A DNA stretch of 45,514 nucleotides from an uncultured Clostridia bacterium (GTDB taxonomy: Bacteria; Bacillota; Clostridia; TANB77; CAG-508): contig CALXLP010000009.1 of NCBI GenBank assembly GCA_944389225.1, positions 1-45,514 of the forward strand, given 5' to 3'. Every line of letters begins with the position of its first letter. Within the stretch, counting starts at the first letter, position 1. The position numbers were made by a program, and so were the translations under genes. This document shows positions 18,106 to 25,458 of the stretch, piece by piece. The notes beneath the pieces are model-generated. The model ran no database searches. It was not told where the DNA came from and saw only the letters and a list, made by a program, of their open reading frames with translations.

Positions 18106-18600
18106 TTATGTAACATTTTTGCAATACTTTGTCTTGATTTTCTTATAAATCATTCGTATTAAAATCACTAATAAAGCTCCTACGATAATTCCTAAAGTAT
18201 CTATATACACATCTGTTACTTTGGGAGTTCTTCCTGGTGAAAAACTTTGATGAAATTCATCTAATATGGCATATATCATTCCTAATCCAATAGTTATTAA
18301 TATTCTCCATTTGTCCTTTAATTTTGTTTTTGTCATCAATCCCATAATAGTTAATCCTAATAATGTATATACAGAAAAATGTGCTATTTTTCGTATAATT
18401 GCATTTGTTCTATTTAAGATTCTTGTTTGTTCTTTTGCATTAGCTTCCTTATATGTATTGCTAAAATTTAATATAAATTCTGACACTTTTGTACTAATTC
18501 CCTTTGATTGTGTACCATTTTGGCTAGAAAATTTATATATTGTAAAAAGCGTGCATACTAATACTATTGTCATAATAATTCTAAATACTTTTATCTTCAT
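18106..18600 (-). CDS. VanZ-like family membrane protein
   Basis: This 164-residue protein has about four hydrophobic helices and the VanZ-family signature IRKIAHFSVYTLLG (about 70-83), followed by LDEFHQSFSPGRTPKVTDVYIDTLG (about 112-136, written here as the conserved block DEFHQ...GR...D...D). VanZ-like proteins are common beside envelope genes in Firmicutes, but most have no proven function. Teicoplanin resistance is known only for the vanA-cluster member. It lies between the LCP gene and the polysaccharide operon. The ribosome-binding site is weak (AAAGAGAAAAG). Confidence 0.82.
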   Translation of the reverse strand: MKIKVFRIIMTIVLVCTLFTIYKFSSQNGTQSKGISTKVSEFILNFSNTYKEANAKEQTRILNRTNAIIRKIAHFSVYTLLGLTIMGLMTKTKLKDKWRILITIGLGMIYAILDEFHQSFSPGRTPKVTDVYIDTLGIIVGALLVILIRMIYKKIKTKYCKNVT

Positions 18601-18636
18601 CGTCTTTTCTCTTTCTTTTGCTTATCTTTCATAAAA

Positions 18637-18664
18637 TATGACTAGAGAAATTTCTCTAATCATA
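18637..18664 (-). terminator. Palindromic hairpin after the LCP gene
   Basis: TAGAGAAATTTCTCTA (18643-18658) is perfectly self-complementary. It is extended outward by TATGA/TCATA with one mismatch. In the minus direction a T-rich stretch (ATATTTTATG) follows. It may end LCP transcription or mark a palindromic binding site. Confidence 0.35.
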
Positions 18665-18706
18665 CTTTACCTTTCTTATTATTCTATTTTTTACTTAAGT
18701 CTCTTT

Positions 18707-19777
18707 CTATTCTGTATATCCTGTTTTTTGTATAATTTCATTACTGATTTCTTTTACTCTATCTGATGGTGTATAATCTGTTTCTCCAAAAGCTTCTTCA
18801 TGTAATCTAGTAACATTACTTTCTAGTGTTACTGGTACGCCATACCATCTATCTAATGTAATACCTTTTGTTTCATAAGGCCATCCAATGCTATCAGTTA
18901 CTTTAAAGCTTGCTACACTTGGTAATAATGAGAAAATATCACTTGAAGTAATATTGGTATATACTTCTGGTAAAATTTGGTCGATAATTTGATTCATTTC
19001 ACTAATACTCTTTGTTTTGAATTTTTCTACCATTGCTTCTAGAACTGTTCTCATTCTTTCTGCTCTTTTATAGTCTCCACCTTCTGTATAACGGATTCTT
19101 GAATAAGCAACTGCTTGTACACCATCTAATGTTTGCACTCCTGATGATGTTATTTTTTCAGTTGATAATCCTGTTACTGATGATGTTTCATTGATATAAC
19201 TATTTATGTATTGTACTTCTTCTGGTTGAACATCAATTGTAACACCACCTAATGCATTAATGGCTTCTGCTACTGCATCAAAGTTTACAGTTGCAAATTC
19301 CGTTATATTTAAATCAAAGTTTTCATTTAATGTTTTTAGAGCAAGTGGTGCTTCTCCATAAGAGTAAGCATGGGTAATTTTGTCTAATCCGTGTCCTTCA
19401 ATGTTGACATAAGTATCTCTATATACAGATATTAGTTTTACTTCTTTTGTAGCATTATTAATACTTGCAATAATAATACAGTCACTTCTATTTCCTCTTC
19501 CTAAACTACTATCTCTACTATCTATTCCAAATAGTGCAATATTTCTATATCCTGATAAATTTTCTTGAACTTGTGAAGATACGCCTAAATCTGCTTCATC
19601 AATATCTACTTGTTGTATTTTACTTAACTTACTATTAATAAAGATAAATACACTTCCTACAATTAAAACTAGAAGAATTACTAATATTAATACAATAATT
19701 CCAAATATTTTTAATCCTTTTCTTCCCTTTTTTTCTTTTCTCTCTTTTGGTTCTTTATCTGTATGTTTTCCACTCAT
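18707..19777 (-). CDS. LytR-CpsA-Psr (LCP) family wall-polymer ligase
   Basis: This is a membrane-anchored LCP phosphotransferase of about 356 residues. It likely transfers undecaprenyl-linked polysaccharide or teichoic acid to peptidoglycan. It has a basic cytoplasmic start (DKEPKERKEKKGRK), one helix (about 24-50) and an extracellular LCP domain. The domain shows FGIDSRDSS, GNRSDCIIIASIN, LISVYRDTYVNI, KITHAYSYG and YSRIRYTEGGDYKRAERM, which include the conserved Asp/Arg residues that bind pyrophosphate. The ATG at 19777 lies seven bases after GGGGG, whereas the ATG six bases upstream is too close to it. It has its own promoter and sits upstream of the polysaccharide genes, consistent with attachment of that polymer. 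Confidence 0.9.
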   Translation of the reverse strand: MSGKHTDKEPKERKEKKGRKGLKIFGIIVLILVILLVLIVGSVFIFINSKLSKIQQVDIDEADLGVSSQVQENLSGYRNIALFGIDSRDSSLGRGNRSDCIIIASINNATKEVKLISVYRDTYVNIEGHGLDKITHAYSYGEAPLALKTLNENFDLNITEFATVNFDAVAEAINALGGVTIDVQPEEVQYINSYINETSSVTGLSTEKITSSGVQTLDGVQAVAYSRIRYTEGGDYKRAERMRTVLEAMVEKFKTKSISEMNQIIDQILPEVYTNITSSDIFSLLPSVASFKVTDSIGWPYETKGITLDRWYGVPVTLESNVTRLHEEAFGETDYTPSDRVKEISNEIIQKTGYTE

Positions 19778-19856
19778 TCTCATTCCCCCATATATTTTTA
19801 ATTTTCTATTATTAGTTAAAATTTGTTTTTTATTGTATTTTATAAAATTCTTCTAC

Positions 19857-19885
19857 ATTATACTATTAGATATATTTTTTTACAA
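19857..19885 (-). promoter_or_regulatory. Promoter for the LCP gene
   Basis: TTGTAA (19880-19885) and TATAAT (19857-19862) on the minus strand are 17 bases apart. They lie about 80 bases upstream of the LCP start and just below a terminator hairpin. Confidence 0.7.
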
Positions 19886-19940
19886 GTTTTTTTATAAATT
19901 CCTTTTCTTATTTTGTAAAATTCTGTATTTTTATATATAA

Positions 19941-19995
19941 AAAAAGAGAATACATTTCTTATCCTAATTGGAAGGATATTCATGTTTCTCTTTTT
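19941..19995. terminator. Bidirectional terminator after the heptad-repeat gene
   Basis: AAAAAGAGAA (19941-19950) pairs with TTCTCTTTTT (19986-19995), and the stem continues inward through ACAT/ATGT and ATCC/GGAT. Poly-T follows in the minus direction, where it would end the coiled-coil gene at 20038. The remaining bases of 19778-20037 hold only the LCP promoter. Confidence 0.65.
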
Positions 19996-20037
19996 ATTTA
20001 CCTATATTTTATATAGTTTGCTTTTTATTATTTCATA

Positions 20038-20634
20038 CTAATCATTATACTTGTATTTTAATTCCATGTCTGCTAATTTGTAATCAAATTTCTTATGTTC
20101 AAATTCATTTATTTCTATATGTTTATCTAACTTAGTAGTTAATTCTTCTTTGGTTTCTGTTACTTCTGTTTTGGTTTCAGTTAATTTATTTAATATTTGA
20201 GCTAAATTAGTATTTGTCATAATATCTAATTTGTCTTCTATTCTTGCAAATCTTTCATCCATTTTCTTGAAACCTTCTTCCATTACTTTATATACTTTTG
20301 CAAATTCACTTTTTGTATTATTCTTTATATCTAAGATTTCTTGATTATATTCTTTAAATCTTTCATCGATTTGCTCGAATCTTTCGTCGATTTGCTCGAA
20401 TCTTTGGTCGATTTGCTCGAATCTTTGGTCAATCTGTTCAAACCTTTTATTAATTTGCTCAAACCTTCCATCAATTTGTTCAAACCTTCTATCAATTTGT
20501 TCAAACCTTCTATCAATTTGTTCAAACCTTCTATCAATTTGTTCAAACCTTCCATCGATATCTTTGAATTGTTGATTTATCTTGTCAAATTCTGTTTGCA
20601 TTTTATTCCACAATTCATCTAAATTTTTAATCAT
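20038..20634 (-). CDS. Heptad-repeat coiled-coil protein, function unknown
   Basis: This 198-residue soluble protein has no signal peptide. The start at 20634 is set by AAGGAGG eight bases upstream; a longer frame to 20667 has no such site. After a short head come nine near-identical heptads of the form (D/N)xRFEQI plus one degenerate DERFKEY (about residues 27-97). A longer non-repetitive coiled coil follows (KVMEEGFKKMDERFARIEDKL, then TETKTEVTETKEELTTKL), and the end is charged. Every heptad places F and I at core positions, predicting a long parallel rod. The repeats resemble slippage-prone tandem coiled coils elsewhere (for example Borrelia Bdr) in style only. I do not recognise the family. 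Confidence 0.8.
   Translation of the reverse strand: MIKNLDELWNKMQTEFDKINQQFKDIDGRFEQIDRRFEQIDRRFEQIDRRFEQIDGRFEQINKRFEQIDQRFEQIDQRFEQIDERFEQIDERFKEYNQEILDIKNNTKSEFAKVYKVMEEGFKKMDERFARIEDKLDIMTNTNLAQILNKLTETKTEVTETKEELTTKLDKHIEINEFEHKKFDYKLADMELKYKYND
20356..20565. repeat. Ten tandem 21-bp units inside the coiled-coil gene
   Basis: The units are 21 bp each, exactly in frame. They fall into two sequence types: gaatcttt-gtcgatttgctc at 20356-20439 and aaaccttctatcaatttgttc at 20440-20565. Three units (20482-20544) are identical at DNA level, which points to recent duplication and likely copy-number variation. Confidence 0.85.
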
Positions 20635-20775
20635 ACTACTTCCCTCCTTTCGAATAAAAAATTTCAATTTTCTGCATAAATACTTTGTTGTTAATTTTCT
20701 TGAAACTGATGAATAAATTCAATTTGATTTAAATTACATAAGAATTAAAATTTTGAAATAAACATTTGTCTATAA

Positions 20776-20824
20776 AAAATATAGATAAACTATGTTTGCA
20801 TTCTAACATGTTTATCTATATTTT
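20776..20824 (-). terminator. AT-rich terminator downstream of argS
   Basis: Arms 20776-20796 and 20805-20824 pair over 20 bp with a single bulged T and an eight-base loop. In the minus direction the stem is followed by T6. It lies in the 338-base gap 20635-20972. Apart from a second hairpin near 20940, that gap has no other clear feature. Confidence 0.65.
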
Positions 20825-20923
20825 GCAAGTAATTTTTTGTTAATTTTTGGTATTTTTTGATATATTAGCTTTATTTCTCTTTTTTTGTTGAACAAATTCT
20901 TTCTTTTTCTTGTTTTTTATTCC

Positions 20924-20954
20924 ATAAGAAAAATCACTTTCGATTTTTTCTTAT
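20924..20954. other. Hairpin just after the argS stop
   Basis: ATAAGAAAAATC (20924-20935) pairs with GATTTTTTCTTAT (20942-20954) around a six-base loop, with one extra T. No T-run follows on the minus strand, so it is a weaker terminator candidate or an RNA 3'-end stabiliser. Confidence 0.4.
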
Positions 20955-20972
20955 CTATACACTAAAATCTAA

Positions 20973-22682
20973 TTACATCTTATTTGGCATCTCTATTCCT
21001 AATAGTTTAGCTCCTGTCTTTAATACTTTTCCAACTGCATATGTTAAATATATTCTAGCATTTTGTACATCTTTATCTTCTACTAATATTTTGTTATCAT
21101 TATAGAAATTACTAAATGCTTTTGCTAAATCAATTAGATATCTTGATAAAATAGATGGTTCTTCTTTTTCTGTTACTTGAATTAATATATTTTCAAAATT
21201 GTATATTAATTTAATAATATTTTTTGATGCTTCATCTAATAATTTATCAAATTTAACTTCTTCTATTGTTGGCATATATCCTGCTTTTTCTAGAACACTT
21301 TTTGTACGTACATAGGTATATTGTACATATGGTCCTGTTTCTCCTTGGAAGTTTAAGATTTGATTCCAATCAAATACTTCATCTTTAATTCTGCTATTTG
21401 ATAAGTCATTAAAGATAACTGCTCCTACCCCTACTTTTTTAGCTACTTCATCTTTATCTTCTAATTCTGGATTTTTTTCTTCGATAATTTCTTTTGCTCT
21501 GGCAATTGATTCATTTAATAACTCTTCTAGTTTTACAATATTACCCTCTCTTGTTGACATCTTTCCTGTTGGTAATGATACCATTCCAAATGGTACATGT
21601 TTTAATCCATTTGTATACTTTTCATCTATTCCTAATAATTTTGCTACTTCAAAAACTTGTTTAAAGTGTAATGTTTGTTCATATGATACGACATATAATG
21701 CTTTGTCAAAATCATATGTTCTTGCTCTGTATAAAATAGCTGCTAAATCTCTAGTCGCATATGTTGTTGAACCATTTGATTTTTGTATAATACATGGTGT
21801 ATTAATTCCTTTATCTTCTAAATCAATAATTTTAGCACCTTGTGATTCTACTAGCTTTCCTGTTTTTTCTAATATTTCAATAACTTCTGGCATTTTGTCT
21901 GAATAAAAAGCTTCTCCATTCCATGAATCAAAATGGCTTCCTAATAAATCATAAACTTTTTGGAATTCTTTTAAACTTAATGCTCTAAACTTTTCCCAGA
22001 TTTCTGTACAATATGGATCTCCGTCTTCTAGCAATTTAAAATTCATTCTACATTGTTCTAAGACCTTTTCATCTTCTTTACATACTTGATTAATACGAAT
22101 ATATATTTTTGTTAATTCATTAATTGGATCTTCTTCTATGTTATATTCTTTTCCCCATAGTTTATATCCCTCAATTAATTTGCCAAATTGTGTTCCATAA
22201 TCTCCTAAATGATTCACACCAATTGTGTGATATCCTAAATATTTGTAGATATTATATAATGCTCCACCAATTACTGTAGAACGTAAATGTCCTATATGAA
22301 ATGGCTTTGCAATATTAGGAGCTGAATAATCAATGACAATGTTTTTTCCTTTTCCAATTTCTGATTTTCCATACTCTTCTTGTGCATCTATTTCTTTTAA
22401 TACTTCTTCTACCATTTGTTCTTGTTGAATATAGAAATTTAAGTAACCACCTACTACTTCTACTTTTTCTACCCTTTTTTCATCTATTTGTATTTTCTCT
22501 TTAATGTCATTTGCAATCATTGGAGGTGCTTTTTTTAATTCTTTTGCTAATCGAAAGCATGGAAATGCATAATCTCCATTGTTTGCATCTTTTGGTATTT
22601 CAATATAGCTTTCTAATTCTTTTTCATCTATGTTAACAACATCCGAAATCTCTTTGGCAATTATATGTTTAAAATCTATCAT
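20973..22682 (-). CDS. argS: Arginyl-tRNA synthetase
   Basis: This 569-residue class I synthetase charges tRNA-Arg. It has the N-terminal Add-1 domain (IIAKEISDVV to GYLNFYI, about 1-85), the HIGH motif as HIGH at 129-132 within APNIAKPFHIGHLRST, and KMSTR (374-378) in place of KMSKS. The C-terminal DALR anticodon-binding domain has ARIYLTYAVGKVLKTG near the end. The ATG at 22682 gives the family's usual MIDFKHI start and has GAAGGA upstream; an in-frame ATG at 22730 lacks a site. It is transcribed alone from a strong promoter and ends at AT-rich hairpins. Confidence 0.96.
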   Translation of the reverse strand: MIDFKHIIAKEISDVVNIDEKELESYIEIPKDANNGDYAFPCFRLAKELKKAPPMIANDIKEKIQIDEKRVEKVEVVGGYLNFYIQQEQMVEEVLKEIDAQEEYGKSEIGKGKNIVIDYSAPNIAKPFHIGHLRSTVIGGALYNIYKYLGYHTIGVNHLGDYGTQFGKLIEGYKLWGKEYNIEEDPINELTKIYIRINQVCKEDEKVLEQCRMNFKLLEDGDPYCTEIWEKFRALSLKEFQKVYDLLGSHFDSWNGEAFYSDKMPEVIEILEKTGKLVESQGAKIIDLEDKGINTPCIIQKSNGSTTYATRDLAAILYRARTYDFDKALYVVSYEQTLHFKQVFEVAKLLGIDEKYTNGLKHVPFGMVSLPTGKMSTREGNIVKLEELLNESIARAKEIIEEKNPELEDKDEVAKKVGVGAVIFNDLSNSRIKDEVFDWNQILNFQGETGPYVQYTYVRTKSVLEKAGYMPTIEEVKFDKLLDEASKNIIKLIYNFENILIQVTEKEEPSILSRYLIDLAKAFSNFYNDNKILVEDKDVQNARIYLTYAVGKVLKTGAKLLGIEMPNKM

Positions 22683-22785
22683 ATTTTCCTTCCCTTCTTT
22701 AAACTTTAGTAACAGTTTTTGAAGTTCCATTTTGCTATATACTTTTAAAACCGTTTCAAAAGCTATTTTTCTTTTTTCTTACAAA

Positions 22786-22814
22786 ATTATATTATGTTTA
22801 TCTGTAAAAGTCAA
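22786..22814 (-). promoter_or_regulatory. Promoter for argS
   Basis: TTGACT (22809-22814) and TATAAT (22786-22791) on the minus strand are separated by 17 bases, about 100 bases upstream of the argS ATG. It diverges from the promoter at 22901-22929. Confidence 0.78.
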
Positions 22815-22900
22815 TTCCAATTTTGTTCTTCCTTATTAATATATTTATATTAAAATATATTAATTTCTATTTATGTTATTACGCTATATCTGTCTCTAGT

Positions 22901-22929
22901 TTGAGTTTTTATGTAAAATATGGTATAAT
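22901..22929 (+). promoter_or_regulatory. Promoter for the first small membrane protein
   Basis: TTGAGT (22901-22906) and TATAAT (22924-22929) have 17-base spacing and an extended -10 TGG. The site is about 50 bases before the ATG at 22983. Confidence 0.72.
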
Positions 22930-22982
22930 AGAAGTGAAGCATTATATATAAACATATTTTTAGGAAAGGAGAGAGGGGAGCA

Positions 22983-23225
22983 ATGTTTCCCTCAAAAAAA
23001 CAAATGAAAAAAACGTATTTAGAATTGGCAAAAGTGGGATTTTACTTTGCACTGACTATAGCTTGTGCAATCTGTGCTGAAGTCATATTGTTTACACAGT
23101 ATGACGAGAATGGCGTAATTGCCATGTCAGAGTTCGCCCTTGCCTTCGGCATACTGGCGATTCTGAAGCTCAAAGAAGTGCCTGCCATCTATATGGCGGA
23201 ACATCCCGATGAAGCCGACGATTAG
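22983..23225 (+). CDS. Small membrane protein, unknown (80 aa)
   Basis: This 80-residue protein has a basic N-terminus (PSKKQMKK) and two predicted membrane helices (about 17-35 and 46-62). Its acidic C-terminus ends EHPDEADD. It is unlike any family I recognise. It has its own promoter, AAAGGAG/GGGGAG ribosome-binding sequences and a strong terminator, on the strand opposite most of the window. The second half of the gene uses many C- and G-ending codons (GCC, GGC, CTG, GTG), unlike its AT-rich neighbours. This suggests transfer from a higher-GC source. It is the first of three similar-sized two-helix proteins. Confidence 0.72.
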   Translation: MFPSKKQMKKTYLELAKVGFYFALTIACAICAEVILFTQYDENGVIAMSEFALAFGILAILKLKEVPAIYMAEHPDEADD

Positions 23226-23288
23226 AAAAGCTTTCTCCCAGAAGGACATGAGACGGTCTGTCTTGCTCTCTCTGGGAGAGCTTTTTTA
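23226..23288 (+). terminator. Strong terminator after the first small membrane protein
   Basis: AAAAGCT..CTCCCAGA (23226-23242) pairs with TCTGGGAGAGCTTTT (23271-23285) with a two-base bulge, and T6 follows. The long loop can form an inner stem (GACA/TGTC). Its 3' half resembles that of the terminator at 23909-23965. Confidence 0.82.
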
Positions 23289-23303
23289 TTTCTTCTATTA
23301 AGT

Positions 23304-23332
23304 TTTACAAATTTATGTAAATATGCTATAAT
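23304..23332 (+). promoter_or_regulatory. Promoter for the second small membrane protein
   Basis: TTTACA (23304-23309) and TATAAT (23327-23332) are 17 bases apart with an extended -10 TGC. It gives a leader of about 100 bases (23339-23440) with small hairpins (GGCAA/TTGCC, ATCGC/GCGAT) before the ATG. Confidence 0.7.
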
Positions 23333-23440
23333 AAATATGTGTTTGGGCAAGTTGCCTAATGCAGGAAAACTCATCGCTTTTGTTAGCGATTTCATCATAG
23401 ATATTAAACTCTAAGGAAAGAGGTAAAAAGGAGGGATAAC

Positions 23441-23620
23441 ATGAAACGTAAAACCCTCTGTTACATAGCAGCCGCAATGGCTCTTGTAGCAGGCATTTTA
23501 GCAGGTAACTTATCGCCACAAATTCAAGATCCCTTCATGCGGGATTTGATTGCTTTTCTAGCAGTGGTGTGTGCATTCTCTACTCTGTTTTTGCTTTTCA
23601 CAGCTAAGCAGACACGGTAA
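23441..23620 (+). CDS. Small membrane protein, unknown (59 aa)
   Basis: This short reading frame starts at ATG 23441, seven bases after AAGGAGG, and encodes 59 residues. It begins MKRKTLCYIAAAMALVAGIL. A hydrophobic helix (about 7-22), a short polar loop (NLSPQIQDPFMRD) and a second helix (about 37-54) precede a basic end (AKQTR). The excellent ribosome-binding site, promoter and codon choices support a real gene. Its composition is again richer in GC than flanking genes. The N-terminus could instead be an uncleaved signal. I do not recognise the family. Confidence 0.7.
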   Translation: MKRKTLCYIAAAMALVAGILAGNLSPQIQDPFMRDLIAFLAVVCAFSTLFLLFTAKQTR

Positions 23621-23634
23621 CAATTGTTGTGGCG

Positions 23635-23653
23635 TCTCAGTGCCTAACTGAGA
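23635..23653 (+). other. Perfect hairpin between the second and third small genes
   Basis: TCTCAGT GCCTA ACTGAGA is a 7-bp perfect stem with a five-base loop. It ends 12 bases before the next ATG, next to that gene's AAAGGA site. It lacks a T-run, so translational control or RNA processing is more likely than termination. Confidence 0.5.
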
Positions 23654-23665
23654 GAAAGGAATAAA

Positions 23666-23884
23666 ATGCTTAAATTTAAAATTCGCATGGCTATTTTAGG
23701 TGTGGTGGTTTCTCTTATGGGTGCAATTATGTGCCTTGTTGCTGCGATATTATATGCCTCAATTGGCAATAATTCCGTAGCTTTTGCTCTAGGTATCAAA
23801 GGAGTGCTGATGGCACTTGTCTTTGTATGGTTAGCTTTGATACTACATAGTTTAATCAAGATAAAAAAAGAAGAAGAGAAATAA
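23666..23884 (+). CDS. Small membrane protein, unknown (72 aa)
   Basis: This 72-residue protein has two strongly hydrophobic helices (about 7-30 and 43-63), a short loop (YASIGNNSV) and a highly basic and acidic tail (KIKKEEEK). AAAGGA lies six bases before the ATG. No promoter is evident in the 45 bases after the 59-residue gene, so the two are probably co-transcribed. A terminator follows. It shares two-helix topology with its neighbours but has no obvious sequence identity to them. No family is recognised. Confidence 0.7.
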   Translation: MLKFKIRMAILGVVVSLMGAIMCLVAAILYASIGNNSVAFALGIKGVLMALVFVWLALILHSLIKIKKEEEK

Positions 23885-23908
23885 GTTACATCCCTCCTAC
23901 GGAGGTAC

Positions 23909-23965
23909 AAAACTCCCTCATGAGGATTGCAAGACCTCTTTCTTGCTTTCCTCTGGGGGAGTTTT
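23909..23965 (+). terminator. Terminator after the third small membrane protein
   Basis: AAAACTCCC (23909-23917) pairs with GGGAGTTTT (23957-23965). An inner GCAAGA/TCTTGC stem gives a nested hairpin. A separate small stem CCTCC TAC GGAGG (23893-23905) precedes it. Confidence 0.65.
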
Positions 23966-23969
23966 ACTA

Positions 23970-23998
23970 TTGCCTTTTCTTCTTTTTATTGATATACT
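23970..23998 (+). promoter_or_regulatory. Candidate promoter for deoD
   Basis: TTGCCT (23970-23975) and TATACT (23993-23998) are 17 bases apart, directly after the preceding terminator and about 60 bases before the deoD ATG. Confidence 0.5.
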
Positions 23999-24064
23999 GA
24001 GATTGCATTTTAAAGATACAATTACTTTATATATTTATTTTATATTTTAAGGAGGAATTTGAAT

Positions 24065-24796
24065 ATGTCTACACCACATAATGAAGCAAATTTAGGAGAT
24101 ATTGCAAAAACAGTCATCATGCCAGGTGACCCACTTAGAGCAAAACATATTGCTGAAAAATTTTTAGAAAATCCTAAATTGGTTAATCAAGTAAGAAATA
24201 TCTATGCCTATACTGGAAAATATAAAGGAAAAGAAATAACTGTTATGGCTTCTGGAATGGGAATGCCTAGTATGGGAATTTATTCTTTTGAATTGTTTAA
24301 ATTTTATGATGTTGAAAATATTATTAGAATTGGCTCTTGTGGAGCTTATGTTCCTGATTTAAATTTGTTTGATATTGTTTTATCAAAATCTATTTTTACA
24401 GAAAGTACCTATGCTTTAGGATTTTGTAATGATGATTGTCATTTGATTGATACTAGTAAAGAATTAAACGAAATCATAAAGGCAACTGCTTCTGAAAGTC
24501 ATGTAAACCTTATTGAAGGTGATACTATATGCAATGATAGTTTTGACCCATATATGACACAAGAAGATTTTGATAAATTTATGGATAGAGTTCATAAACA
24601 AAACTTTTATCCACTAAGTGCAGAAATGGAAGCTTTTGCTTTATGTTACAATGCAAAAATATTAAATAAAAAAGCTACTTGTTTAATGACAGTTGTTGAT
24701 TCAAGATTTGAAACACAATCTGCTACTTCTGAAGAAAGAGAACAAGGATTAGATAATATGATAAAACTTGCATTAGATGCCAGCTTAAAATTCTAA
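24065..24796 (+). CDS. deoD: Purine nucleoside phosphorylase, DeoD type
   Basis: This 243-residue hexameric-type phosphorylase splits purine (deoxy)ribonucleosides with phosphate, for salvage. Its motifs include STPHNEANLGDIAKTVIMPGDPLRAKHIAE at the start (the HNEA and GDPLRA blocks), VMASGMGMPSMGIY, the IRIGSCGA phosphate site, AEMEAFAL, and VVDSRF with the catalytic Asp. A TTG six bases upstream is in frame, but ATG 24065 has better spacing (nine bases) to AAGGAGG. It stands alone on the plus strand between the small-protein island and greA, and ends at a bidirectional terminator. Confidence 0.94.
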   Translation: MSTPHNEANLGDIAKTVIMPGDPLRAKHIAEKFLENPKLVNQVRNIYAYTGKYKGKEITVMASGMGMPSMGIYSFELFKFYDVENIIRIGSCGAYVPDLNLFDIVLSKSIFTESTYALGFCNDDCHLIDTSKELNEIIKATASESHVNLIEGDTICNDSFDPYMTQEDFDKFMDRVHKQNFYPLSAEMEAFALCYNAKILNKKATCLMTVVDSRFETQSATSEEREQGLDNMIKLALDASLKF

Positions 24797-24830
24797 AGAT
24801 GGTTTTATTTAAAATATAAAAATAAAAATA

Positions 24831-24870
24831 AAAACTGAAACATTTAAATAATTTCCTATGTTTCAGTTTT
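24831..24870. terminator. Bidirectional terminator between deoD and greA
   Basis: AAAACTGAAACAT (24831-24843) and ATGTTTCAGTTTT (24858-24870) form a perfect 13-bp stem with a 14-base loop. A T-run follows in the plus direction and A/T-rich sequence in the other. It serves the convergent genes on both sides. Confidence 0.82.
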
Positions 24871-24889
24871 TTATTATTTATATACTTTC

Positions 24890-25366
24890 CTATTTTTTGA
24901 TTGATAATATTTTATATTTCATAACCCCTGCTGGTGCATTTACTTCAACCACTTGATTTTTCTTAGCTCCTAATAAAGCTTCTCCTAAAGGTGATTCATT
25001 TGATATTTTATTTTCAGCTAAATTTACTTCTGTTGAACCAACTATTGTATATTCAATTTTTTCATCAAATTCAACATCTAATACTTTAACTTTATTACCA
25101 ACTTGAACAGTTTCTGTATCTATATCTTTTTCATCTATAATTTTTGCATGTCTTAATTTATTTTCTAATTCAGCTATTTTTACTTCATTTTCTGCTTGTG
25201 CATTTTTAGCTTCATCATACTCTGAATTTTCTGATAAATCTCCAAATCCTAATGCCACTTTTATTCTTTCTGCTATATCAGCTCTTTTTTCTGTTTTTAA
25301 AAAGTTTAACTCCTTTTCTAAATTATTATACCCTTCTTGTGTTAATATTACTTCTTTTTCTTCCAT
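24890..25366 (-). CDS. greA: Transcription elongation factor GreA
   Basis: This 158-residue protein rescues backtracked RNA polymerase by stimulating transcript cleavage. The N-terminal coiled-coil finger carries the acidic tip GDLSENSEYDEAK (about 41-53). The C-terminal FKBP-like domain has VQVGNKVKV, YTIVGS and SPLGEALLG. The length is normal for the family. A strong AAGGAGG precedes the ATG, and its own consensus promoter overlaps the terminator of pgsA. Here it is monocistronic. Confidence 0.95.
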   Translation of the reverse strand: MEEKEVILTQEGYNNLEKELNFLKTEKRADIAERIKVALGFGDLSENSEYDEAKNAQAENEVKIAELENKLRHAKIIDEKDIDTETVQVGNKVKVLDVEFDEKIEYTIVGSTEVNLAENKISNESPLGEALLGAKKNQVVEVNAPAGVMKYKILSIKK

Positions 25367-25429
25367 AGTGATTCCTCCTTGAATTGCGTACTATTTCGTA
25401 CTTCCTTATTGTATTTACATACTTTCCTT

Positions 25430-25458
25430 ATATTACGGCAGAAAATGAAATTTGTCAA
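25430..25458 (-). promoter_or_regulatory. Promoter for greA
   Basis: A perfect TTGACA (25453-25458) and TAATAT (25430-25435) are 17 bases apart on the minus strand. The -35 lies in the loop and one arm of the upstream gene's terminator. Confidence 0.7.

Noticed and set aside
20356-20565. CRISPR-like array of short direct repeats
   Set aside because: The 21-bp units have no spacers and are strictly in frame, encoding coiled-coil heptads.
20341-20622. Plus-strand 93-codon frame of leucine/phenylalanine repeats
   Set aside because: It is the antisense of the 21-bp repeat array, which keeps both strands open by periodicity.
23340-23660. Integron attC-like cores (GCCTAAC, GCCTAAT) near the small genes
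   Set aside because: Only one degenerate 7-base core per site is present. No paired GTTRRRY core at the right distance and no integrase gene are seen. Chance matches to so short a motif are expected.
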